DNA of 64,000 bases from the NCBI GenBank assembly GCA_023460795.1, contig JAEWPC010000018.1, positions 248,001-312,000 of the forward strand. Reading direction: 5' to 3'. Positions 41,787 to 51,612 of this stretch are shown here, piece by piece. The DNA comes from Bacillota bacterium (GTDB taxonomy: Bacteria > Bacillota > Bacilli > Paenibacillales > Paenibacillaceae). Made by a program: the position numbers and the translations under genes. How positions within the stretch are numbered: position 1 is the stretch's first letter; each line of letters starts with the position of its first letter. The notes beneath the pieces were generated by a model. The model did no database searches. It saw only the letters and a list, made by a program, of their open reading frames with translations, and was not told the DNA's origin.

Positions 41787-43220
41787 ATGGACTCAACGCT
41801 GTATATTCCGGTTGGTATCATCATCGCAGTTATTCTTTTAATCGTCGTATTCGCCTCGAGATACCGTACCGTTAAGGCCGACGAGGCTATGATCGTCACC
41901 GGGGCGCTCACGAGCAACGGGATGAAAATCGTCAAAGCAGGGGGCACGTTCATTTGGCCGGTCGTGCAGAGCTCTTCGTTCCTCTCGCTGCAAGTCCAGA
42001 CGCTGGACATACATACGCCTGAAGTGTATACGATGCACGGCGTACCCGTCATGGTCGACGGGGTAGCGCAAATCAAGATCAAAGGCGATATGGAATCGAT
42101 CGCGACGGCCGCCGAGCAATTCTTAGGCAAGCCCGACGAAGAGCTGAAGAGCATCGCTACCCAGACGATGGAAGGTCATCTGCGGGCGATTCTCGGTACG
42201 ATGACCGTCGAGGACGTCTACCGCAACCGGGAAGAATTCGCCCGTAACGTACAAGAGGTAGCGGCAAGCGATCTGAATAAGATGGGTCTGCAGATCGTAT
42301 CCTTCACGATCCGCGACGTCAGAGACAAGAACGGCTACTTGGACGCGCTCGGCCAACCGCAGATCGCTTCCGTCAAACGGGATGCCGAGATTGCCAAAGC
42401 CAACGCGCAGCGCGACGAGCAGATCGCGAAGTCGAAGGCGCTCGAAGAGGGTAAGAAAGCGGAGTTCACGGCCGAGACGAATATCTCCGAAGCTCATAAG
42501 GAGATGGAAGTGAAGAAGGCGGTCTTCAAGCAAGAGCAGGATAAGAAGAAAGCCGAAGCCGACCAAGCGTATAAGCTGCAGGAAGCGAAGACGATGCAAT
42601 CGGTAAAAGCCGAAGAGATGCAGATCCAAGTCATCGAGCGGGAGAAGCAAATCGAGCTGGAAGCGAAGGAAATCGAACGCCGCGAGCGCGAGCTGGTCGC
42701 GACGGTGAAGAAGCAAGCCGAAGCCGAGAGATTCGCGCAGGAGCAGAAGGCGGAGGCCGATCGCTATCAGATCGAAGCGAAGGCGAGAGCAGAGGCAGAG
42801 GCTGTAAGGCTGTCGGGTAACGCTAACGCCGACAAGGAACGCGCCGAGGGTACCGCGGAAGCGGACGTTATTCGCCTTAAAGGTTTGGCGGAAGCGGAAG
42901 CGAAGGATAAAATCGCCGACGCCTTGCGCAAGTACGGAGAGGCGGCCATTATCGAGCTTATCGTTCAGAAGTTCCCGGACATCGCGAAGGCGATCGCCGA
43001 ACCGCTATCGAAGACCGAGAAGATCGTCATTGTCGACGGCGGCGGAAGTGGACCGAACGGCGGCGCAGGCAAAGTCACGGGTTATGTGACGGATTTGCTA
43101 GCCAAGATGCCGGAGACCGTCAATGCCTTAACCGGCGTCGACGTCAACCAGCTGCTTCGCAGGCTGGCCGAGGGCAGCACCGGCATGAAGAAGGATATTA
43201 CTTCGGATAGTGAAGTGTAA
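41787..43220 (+). CDS. floT: Flotillin-like SPFH protein (YuaG/FloT)
   Basis: A 477-aa protein: N-terminal membrane hairpin (about 6-27), SPFH/band 7 domain to about 200 (RTVKADEAMIVTGALTSNGMKIV...GGTFIWPV), then a long coiled coil with Glu-Ala-rich repeats (about 190-370), and a flotillin C-terminus. It scaffolds functional membrane microdomains and affects membrane fluidity, signalling and sporulation in Bacillus. Coupled with the NfeD gene. Confidence 0.92.
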   Translation: MDSTLYIPVGIIIAVILLIVVFASRYRTVKADEAMIVTGALTSNGMKIVKAGGTFIWPVVQSSSFLSLQVQTLDIHTPEVYTMHGVPVMVDGVAQIKIKGDMESIATAAEQFLGKPDEELKSIATQTMEGHLRAILGTMTVEDVYRNREEFARNVQEVAASDLNKMGLQIVSFTIRDVRDKNGYLDALGQPQIASVKRDAEIAKANAQRDEQIAKSKALEEGKKAEFTAETNISEAHKEMEVKKAVFKQEQDKKKAEADQAYKLQEAKTMQSVKAEEMQIQVIEREKQIELEAKEIERRERELVATVKKQAEAERFAQEQKAEADRYQIEAKARAEAEAVRLSGNANADKERAEGTAEADVIRLKGLAEAEAKDKIADALRKYGEAAIIELIVQKFPDIAKAIAEPLSKTEKIVIVDGGGSGPNGGAGKVTGYVTDLLAKMPETVNALTGVDVNQLLRRLAEGSTGMKKDITSDSEV

Positions 43221-43229
43221 CCGAATAAA

Positions 43230-43274
43230 AATGTCAAAGCCAGGCTCCCTATTACGGATCCTGGCTTTGACATT
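43230..43274. terminator. Bidirectional terminator between floT and the SLH gene
   Basis: AATGTCAAAGCCAGG and its exact complement CCTGGCTTTGACATT flank a 15-base loop. Confidence 0.8.
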
Positions 43275-43275
43275 G

Positions 43276-44682
43276 CTAGTGGATACTTGTAATTGCTGAT
43301 TTGACTCTTTGGATATTGCCGCCACCTGGTGCGATTCCGACTCCGGTAACAGACACGTTAATAATGGCGTCGTCCGCTAAGTTAATAAACCAGTCCCCGA
43401 CTTCCAAAGCCACTTCCGCGTTACCGTCTAGCAGCGTTGCAGGCGGAGTTATCGGGTTCGGGTCGCTGCCTTCAATCGTGAGTGAATACATGAATCCATC
43501 AGCTACCTCTTCATCGACTACTCCGCTGAAGAATACGATCAGATCACCGTAGAGCTCGTCGTATACGACATTGGTAACGGATACTCCTGTCGGCGGCGTA
43601 TAAGCCGGAGGCGGGGTTGTAATGATGATTTCCTTAATCACGGACATATTACCTGCATCATCTTTCAAGACCACATATACATCGTAGCTCGTATCGTCAT
43701 TTAGCCATGAGTTGCCGACCACTAGATGATCCTGAAAGTCTGCCGAAACTCTTCTTTGTTGGTAGTCGAGGGCCGGTTGACCATCTGCGCCCAAGCCTTG
43801 CACAATGTACTCGGAAGACGGAGTAGCAGAATTATACGCCGTTACGACGGAATATACGGTTCCCGTCACGCTCGGCGTAACTAGAACTTCTGCCGTTTTG
43901 CTTCCAGCCGTACGAGTTTCGCCTAGGGCTAACGTTAGCGTCGGCAAGGTCGGTGGTACATACGGCGACGTAATAATCGGCGGAGTATTTTTCTTCTCTT
44001 CTTCTTTCTTCTTCTCTTCTTCTTCCTTCTTCTGCTCTTCCTGCGCTACGTATTGCTCCTTGGCTTCGTATGCGCCGGTAACGAGCAAATCGCGAGTCGC
44101 GTTAGACGCACCTCCAAACTTGCCGTCTGCTCCGTTAGCGAGAAGTTTCTTCTCCAGAGCAAGCGCAACATAGCCCTTCGCCCAATCGGATACCGTGGCA
44201 TCGTTAACGCCTGGCGTCTTTTTCGCATCCTCGTTCATGCCCAGTCCGCGAACCAAGAACGTTGCGAGCTGCTCTTTGGTGACGGTACCCGCCGGATTGA
44301 AAGTACTCGGTCCATATCCGTCCGTAATGCCTGCAGCTTTAACCGCTTCGATATACGGCAATGCATAACCGTTGGCCGGGTCATCGGCTTTGACGTCTTT
44401 AAAGCTGGAAGTCTTCACGTCGGCGTCTACTTTAAGATTGAAAATCAATGCCGCGACCTTCGCGAACTGCGCGCGGTTCATCTCGTCTTTCAATCCGAAA
44501 CTTCCTTCGCTAACCCCATCGAAGATTCCCGCCGAGATCATGGCGTCGAACTTGGCTTTCGTAGCCGCATCCAGGTCCTTCAGATCGGAGAAGTCCGCCG
44601 ATGTCTTCTCTGCCGCGTTAGCGACGGTGAACGGAATACACATTAGCAAAGCCATTAACAACCATAAAACGCGTTTCTTCAC
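43276..44682 (-). CDS. S-layer-homology (SLH) surface protein
   Basis: A 468-aa secreted protein with a signal peptide (to about NAA at 24) and SLH repeats over about 28-205 (FDAMISAGIFDGVSEGSFGL, YIEAVKAAGITDGYGPSTFN, YVALALEKKLLANGADGKFG) that bind secondary wall polymer. A Lys/Glu linker (EEEEKKKEEEKK) and Pro spacer lead to Ig-like beta domains (250-468) with no catalytic motif. It probably anchors to the cell wall; partner unknown. Confidence 0.85.
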   Translation of the reverse strand: MKKRVLWLLMALLMCIPFTVANAAEKTSADFSDLKDLDAATKAKFDAMISAGIFDGVSEGSFGLKDEMNRAQFAKVAALIFNLKVDADVKTSSFKDVKADDPANGYALPYIEAVKAAGITDGYGPSTFNPAGTVTKEQLATFLVRGLGMNEDAKKTPGVNDATVSDWAKGYVALALEKKLLANGADGKFGGASNATRDLLVTGAYEAKEQYVAQEEQKKEEEEKKKEEEKKNTPPIITSPYVPPTLPTLTLALGETRTAGSKTAEVLVTPSVTGTVYSVVTAYNSATPSSEYIVQGLGADGQPALDYQQRRVSADFQDHLVVGNSWLNDDTSYDVYVVLKDDAGNMSVIKEIIITTPPPAYTPPTGVSVTNVVYDELYGDLIVFFSGVVDEEVADGFMYSLTIEGSDPNPITPPATLLDGNAEVALEVGDWFINLADDAIINVSVTGVGIAPGGGNIQRVKSAITSIH

Positions 44683-44872
44683 CTAACTACCTCCTGATGA
44701 TATTCAAACCTAAGATTTTAGTTCGACACCTTCTGTCAAAATACCTGCCATCATATCACGGATTCACAGGAATTGACTTCCGGTCTCTTTGATTTACTTC
44801 GATTTTGAGTTAAAGTATACAAAGAAGGTTTAATCGGAAAGAAAATTTAGTGTATCGGAAAGTAGGCAGATC

Positions 44873-45592
44873 ATGGGACGCAAGTGGAACAATATTAAGA
44901 ATAAGAAAGCTTCGAAAGACGCTAATACGAGCCGCATTTACGCCAAGTTCGGCGTCGAAATTTATGTAGCCGCCAAGAAGGGCGAGCCGGATCCGGAATC
45001 GAACCGCGCGCTGAAGGTCGTCCTTGAACGTGCGAAAACGTACAACGTGCCGAAAGCGATCATCGACCGCGCCCTTGAGAAGGCGAAAGGCAGCGGCGAC
45101 GAAGCCTACTACGAGCTTCGCTACGAAGGCTTCGGACCGAACGGCTCGATGATCATCGTGGATACGCTGACCAATAATGTAAACCGTACGGCCTCCGACG
45201 TTCGCGCCGCGTTCAACAAGAACGGCGGAAACATGGGCGTCAACGGCTCCGTCGCTTACATGTTCGATGCGACGGCCGTCTTCGGCCTTACGGGGAAAAC
45301 CGCGGACGAGGTCATGGAGCTGCTGATCGAAGCAGACGCGGACGTACGCGACGTATTCGAGGAAGACGATGCGGTCATCGTCTACGCGGCGCCGGATCAA
45401 TTCCACGTCGTGCAAGAAGCTTTCAAAAGCGTGGGCGTTACGGAATTTACGACGGCGGAAATCACCATGCTGCCGCAGACGTTCGTCACGCTCCCGGAGG
45501 AAGGACAAGCCCAGTTCGATAAATTGATCGACGTGCTTGAGGATTTGGAAGACGTGCAACAGGTTTACCATAACGTTGAGTTCGAGGATTAA
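44873..45592 (+). CDS. YebC/PmpR-family protein
   Basis: A 239-aa protein of the YebC/PmpR (TACO1) family: GRKWNNIKNKKASKDANTSRIYAKFGVEI at the N-terminus is the short YeeI/YeeN-type variant of the family signature, followed by NVPKAIIDRALEKAKG and GFGPNGSMIIVDTLTNNVNRT. Older work calls the family a transcription regulator; recent work links YebC to translation of proline stretches. Which applies here is not decidable. It ends in a hairpin terminator. Confidence 0.9.
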   Translation: MGRKWNNIKNKKASKDANTSRIYAKFGVEIYVAAKKGEPDPESNRALKVVLERAKTYNVPKAIIDRALEKAKGSGDEAYYELRYEGFGPNGSMIIVDTLTNNVNRTASDVRAAFNKNGGNMGVNGSVAYMFDATAVFGLTGKTADEVMELLIEADADVRDVFEEDDAVIVYAAPDQFHVVQEAFKSVGVTEFTTAEITMLPQTFVTLPEEGQAQFDKLIDVLEDLEDVQQVYHNVEFED

Positions 45593-45611
45593 CATCCTAA
45601 GGACACGCAAA

Positions 45612-45652
45612 AATAAGAGTTCCGCTTATCCACGATAACCGGAACTCTTATT
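45612..45652 (+). terminator. Terminator after the YebC-family gene
   Basis: AATAAGAGTTCCG and CGGAACTCTTATT arms around a 15-base loop. Confidence 0.75.
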
Positions 45653-45660
45653 GATTCGTA

Positions 45661-45978
45661 TCACTTATATTCAATTGTCGAGCAACTCCGTTCCTTCATA
45701 TTCCGCGTATCCTCACCTTTCGGTGTTAGCAGTCGTATTGTTCTTTCGTGTCGTATTCTTTTCCCGCGCTTGTCCTGTCCGTATCCTCCCATGAACTTGG
45801 TATACCCTGCCTTCTTGCCATCGGTTACCCGCGTGTTCGCCAAGCGCCTAAGCGGATCACGCTTCGCCTCACCTAGCCCATTGGACTATCCCCTCTCCGA
45901 ATAGGGTTCGCTGCATTCTTCGTGATGCTTGGTGTTGCTTGGTGTTGTAGGTGTTGTTTGTGTTTCTAGCTTAAGCAT
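45661..45978 (-). other. Possible small gene interrupted by an amber codon
   Basis: From ATG 45978 one frame runs 105 codons to a TGA at 45661-45663, broken only by TAG at 45888-45886. The first part is Thr/Pro-rich (MLKLETQTTPTTPSNTKHHE), the second basic and Gly-rich (KFMGGYGQDKRGKRIRHERT). AAGGAG lies just 1 bp before the ATG, too close for good initiation. No family is recognised. It may be a decayed gene, two short peptides or chance. The rest of the 45.6-46.1 kb gap shows the YebC terminator and a GGTGTTG-rich stretch only. Confidence 0.25.
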
Positions 45979-46105
45979 ACTCCTTCGGCTCAATTGAGTA
46001 AATTTTCAGAATATTTGATTATCTATCAAAAAAGCGCGATTACGCTATGTATTCGCACTTTTTGGACCTCTATCATAGTTTTTCACACGGGCTTGCCTGT
46101 TGCAA

Positions 46106-47890
46106 TTATGGCACTAACCGAATCACGCAAGCCGAATAGGCCGGCACTTCGCCAACGACCCTTCCGTCCTTAAGCGAGAAGGATTCCCCGCCTAGCAAAC
46201 CTTCAATCTTCGACGCCGCGAAATCCGCCGGTACTTGCAGCTCCAAGCGCTGCGGGATCGGGCTGCCGTTCATCACTACGCCTAACGTCTCCTTGCCGTC
46301 GAACCGAATATAGCCCAGCGAATGGCGGGCATCGTCCGCGAACCAAGCGCGAATATCGCCCTTGGTTAATGCGCTATGGGTCTTCCGCAACCGGATATAG
46401 CTTCGGCAATACTCGAACAGGTCGCGGTCTTGCCTCCCTTCGTCCCACTCCATCGGCTTGCGGCAACCCGGGTCGTGCACGCCGCTCATGCCGACCTCGT
46501 CTCCGTAATAGACCATCGGCATGCCGACGTAGGTGAACAGGAACGCCATCGCGAGCTTCAGCCGATCCTTCTCCCTCTTATCGCCCCAGCCCCATTCGCT
46601 TCGCGAACACGCCGTAAGAAACCGTTCCGTATCGTGGCTGCCGATCAGATTGAACATGCAGCGGTTCGCCCTGTCCGAGTAATGCATGCGGACCGATTCG
46701 AAGCGGCTAACGAAAGTACGCGCTCCGATTCTCTGCAAGGCGAAGAAGTCGACCATCGCGTCGCGCAGCGGATAATTCATGATGCCGTCGAACATGTCAC
46801 CGCGCAGCCACGGGGACGAGTGGTGCATGATTTCGCCGACGAGGAGCAGCTCGGCTCCCAGCCCCTTAATCTCCCGCCTCAAATCCCGCCAGAACGAATG
46901 GTCGACCTCATTCGCGACGTCGAGGCGCCAACCGTCGATGCCGAATTCCTCGATCCAGTACCGCGCAACCTTCAGCAGATAGTCCCGCAACTCCGGATTG
47001 GCGGTATTCAGCTTCGGCATCCGATATTCGGTGCCGAACGTCGCGTAATTCGTCGCCGGGCGCTGGACGACCGGGTACTCCCGAACGAAGAACCAGTCCT
47101 TATACGGAGATGCCTCGCCCTTCTCCATCACGTCGCGGAATGCGAAGAACCCGTCGCCGGAGTGATTATACACGGCATCTAGCATGACTCTTATACCAAG
47201 CGAATGCGCGGCGTCCACGAGCTGCTTCAAGTCGTCCTTGCTACCGAAGGCCGGATCGATCTCGTAATAATCGTCTACGTTATACTTATGGTTCGTCGAT
47301 GATCGGAAAATAGGGGTCATATAGACGAGATTAACGCCCAGTTCGCGCAAGTAAGGCAGCTTCTCCGTAATCCCCTTCAGATCCCCGCCATAGAAGGAGA
47401 ACGGCGTCGGTTCGGCGCCGGGATCCCAAGACTCCGTACCTTCGGGATCGTTAGCCGGATCGCCGTTGCGGAATCGCTCGGGGAATATTTGATAGACGAC
47501 GGCATCTTCGACCCATGAAGGATAAGGTCCTTCCCAAGTCGAACCGATGAACGGGCAATTGAAGGTTCCGGCGGCAAGACGATCCTTCGATACGCCGTGA
47601 TCGCCCGCCCACAACGTCTCCCCGTTCTCGCCTGTTAGCGCGAACGAGTACCTGATGCGCTGCGTATCCGAGTACAGCACGCCTTCGTAATAATCGTGAT
47701 CTTCCGTCGAAGCCGCCCTAACAAGCAGCTGCGCGCTCTCCGAACCCGGCCCGACGTAACGATCGGAATGCAGCACGTAGACTTCCTTCGCGTCTCCGCG
47801 CTTGGTCCGAATTCTAACCTTCACTTCATTATCGCTAATCGGAAATAAATAAGGCACGTCGTTGATATGATAAATCGCTTCTTTTAACAT
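46106..47890 (-). CDS. Neopullulanase/cyclomaltodextrinase (GH13)
   Basis: A 594-aa alpha-amylase-family enzyme with an N-terminal beta domain (1-125, CBM34 type), a catalytic barrel (VVYQIFPERF, LDAVYNHSG, DGWRLDVANEV with the nucleophile Asp, LLVGEIMH with the acid Glu, IGSHDTERF with the third Asp) and a C-terminal beta domain. This GH13_20-like form cuts maltodextrins, pullulan or cyclodextrins. No signal peptide, so it works inside on imported sugars. It is last in the maltodextrin transport operon. Confidence 0.92.
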   Translation of the reverse strand: MLKEAIYHINDVPYLFPISDNEVKVRIRTKRGDAKEVYVLHSDRYVGPGSESAQLLVRAASTEDHDYYEGVLYSDTQRIRYSFALTGENGETLWAGDHGVSKDRLAAGTFNCPFIGSTWEGPYPSWVEDAVVYQIFPERFRNGDPANDPEGTESWDPGAEPTPFSFYGGDLKGITEKLPYLRELGVNLVYMTPIFRSSTNHKYNVDDYYEIDPAFGSKDDLKQLVDAAHSLGIRVMLDAVYNHSGDGFFAFRDVMEKGEASPYKDWFFVREYPVVQRPATNYATFGTEYRMPKLNTANPELRDYLLKVARYWIEEFGIDGWRLDVANEVDHSFWRDLRREIKGLGAELLLVGEIMHHSSPWLRGDMFDGIMNYPLRDAMVDFFALQRIGARTFVSRFESVRMHYSDRANRCMFNLIGSHDTERFLTACSRSEWGWGDKREKDRLKLAMAFLFTYVGMPMVYYGDEVGMSGVHDPGCRKPMEWDEGRQDRDLFEYCRSYIRLRKTHSALTKGDIRAWFADDARHSLGYIRFDGKETLGVVMNGSPIPQRLELQVPADFAASKIEGLLGGESFSLKDGRVVGEVPAYSACVIRLVP

Positions 47891-47934
47891 TCTCGCAATA
47901 CTCCCTTAAGTCTGATGGACGAGTTCGAATTCGG

Positions 47935-48759
47935 TTATCCTTTGGAAGCACCGGCCGTGAGTCCGTCGACGAGAAATTTTTGCAGCCATACGAACAGCAA
48001 CAGCACGGGAACGGCCAGCAGTACCGCGCCCGCGGCGAAGAACGTGAAGTCCGTTGACGTCTGCCTGTTGACGATATCGTACAACCCTACCGCAAGCGTC
48101 TCCTTATCGGTCGATCGAAGGATCAGCCGGGCGAATATAAAGTCGATCCACGCCCCGTTGAAGATCACCAGGCTGACGTACGTCAGCATCGGTTTGGACA
48201 GCGGCACCATGACGTTCGTGAACGTCTTCCAGTGAGACGCACCGTCGATTCGCGCGGCCTCCTCGAGGCTTCTCGGCACCGTATCGTAAAAACCTTTCGC
48301 CACGAACACGTTCCCGATGAACGCGCCCGAGCTATATACCAGAATGAGCGCCCAATGCGTGTTCACGAGATTGAATTGAGACAACAGCACATAGATGGCA
48401 ATCATGGACATGAAGCTGGGGAACATGTTCAGGACGAGCATGGCGGTAAGTCCGAATCTACGCCCGACGAACCGGAACCTCGACATTGCGTACGAACCGA
48501 GAAGCGTCATGAACGTGCCGAGAATCGTCGAACTGACCGCGACCTTCAGCGTGTTCCAATACCATTGGACATACGGGTACCGCTCGCTCGTGAACAGCTC
48601 CTTGTAGTGGTCTAGCGTCAGCGAACGGGGAATCAGCGTTTCGCTGTACAAGCCCGAACCCGTCTTGAAGGAGGACATGACGATCCACGCTGCGGGATAC
48701 ACGATCGATAGCGTCATGAAACCGAGCACCATGTAGGTCAACCCGATACGCAGCTTCAT
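47935..48759 (-). CDS. malG: Maltodextrin ABC transporter permease (MalG type)
   Basis: A 274-aa inner-membrane subunit with six helices and the EAA motif LEEAARIDGASHWKTFTNVMVPLSKP for docking the ATPase. It overlaps the MalF gene by 4 bp (ATGA). No MsmX-like ATPase is encoded here; Firmicutes often use a shared one elsewhere. Confidence 0.9.
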   Translation of the reverse strand: MKLRIGLTYMVLGFMTLSIVYPAAWIVMSSFKTGSGLYSETLIPRSLTLDHYKELFTSERYPYVQWYWNTLKVAVSSTILGTFMTLLGSYAMSRFRFVGRRFGLTAMLVLNMFPSFMSMIAIYVLLSQFNLVNTHWALILVYSSGAFIGNVFVAKGFYDTVPRSLEEAARIDGASHWKTFTNVMVPLSKPMLTYVSLVIFNGAWIDFIFARLILRSTDKETLAVGLYDIVNRQTSTDFTFFAAGAVLLAVPVLLLFVWLQKFLVDGLTAGASKG

Positions 48760-50066
48760 TGAATCAGATCCTCCTCCTTGAACGAGCGCGTACTGCGATA
48801 GGAAATAATCGAGATCGAAGCGACCACGAGGAAAATAAGGATGCTGAGCACGGACGCGATGTTGAACTGGTTATTGTTCAGCGTCAGCTTATAAATCCAC
48901 GTCACGAGCAAATCCGTTCCCCCCGCGTAGACGAGATCCGGCATAACCGGATTGCCCCCCGTCAGCAGGAAAATAACGTTGAAGTTGTTGAAGTTGGACG
49001 CGAACTGCATGATCAGAATCGGAGCCGTCGCGAACAGCAGCATCGGCAGCGTAATCCGTCGGAACGTATAGAAACGGGTCGCGCCATCGACCTCCGCCGC
49101 TTCGTACAAATCCTTAGGTATCGTCGTCAGCACGCCGGATACCAAGATCATGACGAGCGGGAAGCCTAGCCATAGATTGACCATGATGACGGTAAACCGC
49201 GCCCATTCGAGATCGTTCAGCCAAGGGATGGCGCTGAGGCCCATCATCTGCAAGTACTGGTTGATCGGCCCGAACTCCGCGTTGAACAAATTGCGGAACA
49301 CGAGCAACGATACCAAGCTTGGAAGGGCGAACGGAACGATCATGGCGGTCCGCCAGAACTTTTTGAAGCGCACGCCTTTTTGGTGAATGAGCACGGCCGC
49401 GATCACTCCGACGAAATACGTGGACAAGGTAGACAGGACGGCCCAGACGATCGTCCAGAGCGCGACGGACGTGAACGTCCCGCTCCATTTTTTCAGACTG
49501 ATTAACTGTTTGAACGTATCGAATCCGACCCAATTCACCAGGTTGGAGGGAGGCAAGTTGGGAGCGGCATAATTCGTAAACGCGATTAAGACGCTGAACG
49601 CGATCGGCAGCACGGTGAGCAGAATCGCGGCCGTCACGGGCAGCGCCAGAATGATGTGCGGGAACCGGCGTTCCCCCGCGAGCTTGAGCCCTCGTAGGAA
49701 GGAACGCGGCGGAATGCCCTTATCCGCATCTCTTGCCGTGCTCCACGCGTCCCTGACATTCATCGCGTATAGAGCGGCAAGCAGCAGTACGACAATAAAC
49801 GCGGCCAAGCCGTTGATCATCATGAAGATGGAGTGATCGCCGTCCACCATGGTGTACGTTTTGCCGACCTTCACCATCTTCCGCGGCGTATCCCCGAGCG
49901 TGAACAGGCCGGATACCTGCTCTCCGAGATTGTTTACGATCCACCATACGCCGCCCGCTCCGATGCCTAAGAACAATAAACCTTTCAGCCGTTGACCGTT
50001 GAAAAGTTGTCCCAACCCCATAAATAGCACGGAAAGCGCAGTCGCGGTGAATGTTCTATTACGCAT
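48756..50066 (-). CDS. malF: Maltodextrin ABC transporter permease (MalF type)
   Basis: A 436-aa subunit with about eight helices: two N-terminal ones (10-38, 70-95) with a small outside loop, then the six-helix core, and the EAA motif YEAAEVDGATRFYTFRRITLP. ATG 50066 is chosen because the protein then begins with MRNRTF before the first helix; ATG 50099 would add 11 residues without a better site. Confidence 0.9.
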   Translation of the reverse strand: MRNRTFTATALSVLFMGLGQLFNGQRLKGLLFLGIGAGGVWWIVNNLGEQVSGLFTLGDTPRKMVKVGKTYTMVDGDHSIFMMINGLAAFIVVLLLAALYAMNVRDAWSTARDADKGIPPRSFLRGLKLAGERRFPHIILALPVTAAILLTVLPIAFSVLIAFTNYAAPNLPPSNLVNWVGFDTFKQLISLKKWSGTFTSVALWTIVWAVLSTLSTYFVGVIAAVLIHQKGVRFKKFWRTAMIVPFALPSLVSLLVFRNLFNAEFGPINQYLQMMGLSAIPWLNDLEWARFTVIMVNLWLGFPLVMILVSGVLTTIPKDLYEAAEVDGATRFYTFRRITLPMLLFATAPILIMQFASNFNNFNVIFLLTGGNPVMPDLVYAGGTDLLVTWIYKLTLNNNQFNIASVLSILIFLVVASISIISYRSTRSFKEEDLIQ

Positions 50067-50137
50067 GCCGAGTAATCCGCCCCTTTCTCCAAAAGGCATC
50101 CGGCTATTTGCCGAATGCCTTTCGACTACTTCCGTAC

Positions 50138-51457
50138 TTATTGGCCTACCGTTTGGTTAAGCTCTTGAATCGATTGAACGGCTTTGTCCATCGCGCCCTT
50201 AACGTCGTCTTTGTTATCCCAGATCGATGCAAAGGCGGCTTCCGCAGGCAACCATACGTTATTGATCTGCGGGATGGAGGGCATGGTGGTCGAGTTTTTA
50301 AACTGCTCGACGAATCCGTTGATGATAGGATCGTTCTTGATTTTCTCGTTCTCGTTCGCTGCTTTGTTAGCCGGAATAATGCTGGCCATCTCGAAATCTC
50401 TCAACTGGACTTCTTCCGTCGACAGGAACCGGGCGAGCAGCTTCGCCGCGTTCGGATATTTCGTGTAGGAGTTGACATAGAACGAGCGGACGCCCGCCAT
50501 GGAGATCGTCTTCTTCCCGCCCGGCAAATCCGGAAGCGGCGCTACGCCCATGTTCACTTTGCCGAGGAAGCTTCCGAGCGACCATGGGCCGTCGATGAGC
50601 ATCGCGAGTTTGCCTGTCGCGAACAGCTCGGTCCTGATATCGTACTTATTGTCCGTCGTCTTGATCGGAACGACGTCGTACAGGCTTTGGTAGAACTTCA
50701 TGCCTTCGATGGCGCCTTCGTTGTTCAAACCAATGTCAGTCGGGTCCGTGCCGTCTTTGCCATAAATATAACCGCCGTAAGACTGAATGAACATGCTGTT
50801 GAAGTACGTGTCGTGATTCCAAGCGATCGCGTACTTCCTGTTCGCCGAATCGTTGAACGTCTTCGCGAAGGCGATAACCTCATCCCATGTCTTCGGAGGC
50901 GTTGGGACCAGGTCTTTGTTATAAAACAAGGCATACGTTTCGATCGTCTCCGGATAGCCGTACAGAATACCGTCATACGTACTCGCTTGAATCGCCGTCT
51001 CAAGCGCGGTTGCCCGCGTCTCTTCTTCGAACAGGTCGTTGGGCAGAAGGAGATTCGCCTTGGCCGCCTGAGGGATTTTATCGTGCGGAAGCGTGACTAC
51101 GTCCGCGGCGACGCCGATTGGACCGTCGGTTTCCAGCTTGCTTCCTTGGTCCGGCACGTTGACTTCCTCCGCCGTCACCTTTACTCCATACTTGGCGTTG
51201 AACAAGGGAAGGACGCTGTCGATGAACGTTCTCTCGGTTTTGTCGACCCAAATTTTCAATTCCGCGCCCGCTTCGGGTTGAATTTCCTCGTCGGATGCAG
51301 CGCTTTCATTCGGAGCCGAAGCTGAATTGGAACCTGCCGAACCGGACGCCTCGGCGCCGTTAGAAGAAGCCGTGTTCGAGTTGTTGTCGGACCCGCACGC
51401 CGCGATGCTCATTGCCGTCAATGCCAAGAGTAGAAGCACGCTTAACTTTTTTTGCAT
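50138..51457 (-). CDS. malE: Maltodextrin-binding lipoprotein (MalE type)
   Basis: A 439-aa lipoprotein with lipobox IAAC, a Ser/Asn/Ala-rich linker to about 60, then an SBP_bac_1 fold (LKIWVDKTERTFIDSVLPLF, YGYPETIETYALFYNKDLV, DGPWSLGSF). It heads the operon with MalF, MalG and the GH13 enzyme, which sets maltodextrin as the likely ligand. Its promoter region holds a LacI-type palindrome. Confidence 0.9.
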   Translation of the reverse strand: MQKKLSVLLLLALTAMSIAACGSDNNSNTASSNGAEASGSAGSNSASAPNESAASDEEIQPEAGAELKIWVDKTERTFIDSVLPLFNAKYGVKVTAEEVNVPDQGSKLETDGPIGVAADVVTLPHDKIPQAAKANLLLPNDLFEEETRATALETAIQASTYDGILYGYPETIETYALFYNKDLVPTPPKTWDEVIAFAKTFNDSANRKYAIAWNHDTYFNSMFIQSYGGYIYGKDGTDPTDIGLNNEGAIEGMKFYQSLYDVVPIKTTDNKYDIRTELFATGKLAMLIDGPWSLGSFLGKVNMGVAPLPDLPGGKKTISMAGVRSFYVNSYTKYPNAAKLLARFLSTEEVQLRDFEMASIIPANKAANENEKIKNDPIINGFVEQFKNSTTMPSIPQINNVWLPAEAAFASIWDNKDDVKGAMDKAVQSIQELNQTVGQ

Positions 51458-51492
51458 GAATGGATAGACCCGCCTTTCGGTTTCGTATATAA

Positions 51493-51514
51493 TTTAGGGA
51501 ACCGGTTTCCTAAA
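51493..51514. promoter_or_regulatory. LacI-family operator in the malE/lacI intergenic region
   Basis: TTTAGGGAACC and GGTTTCCTAAA form a 22-bp palindrome centred on CG with one mismatch. On the minus strand it is followed at once by TTATATA, a likely -10 of malE, so a bound repressor would block that promoter. Confidence 0.65.
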
Positions 51515-51579
51515 CCTAAGGTAACACGGTGTTTTAAGGAAATCAATAACTATTTTTAAATAATTTGCCTACATATTCG

Positions 51580-51588
51580 TGATATAAT
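51580..51588 (+). promoter_or_regulatory. Extended -10 promoter of the LacI gene
   Basis: TGATATAAT (TG at 51580-51581, TATAAT at 51583-51588) lies 25 bp before the ATG; no good -35 box is seen. Confidence 0.5.
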
Positions 51589-51612
51589 GGGATTTAAAGT
51601 GAGGGTCAAGCG

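Noticed and set aside
45661..46105. Structured RNA (RNase P, tmRNA or 6S) in the gap
   Set aside because: None of the conserved core motifs of these RNAs could be placed.
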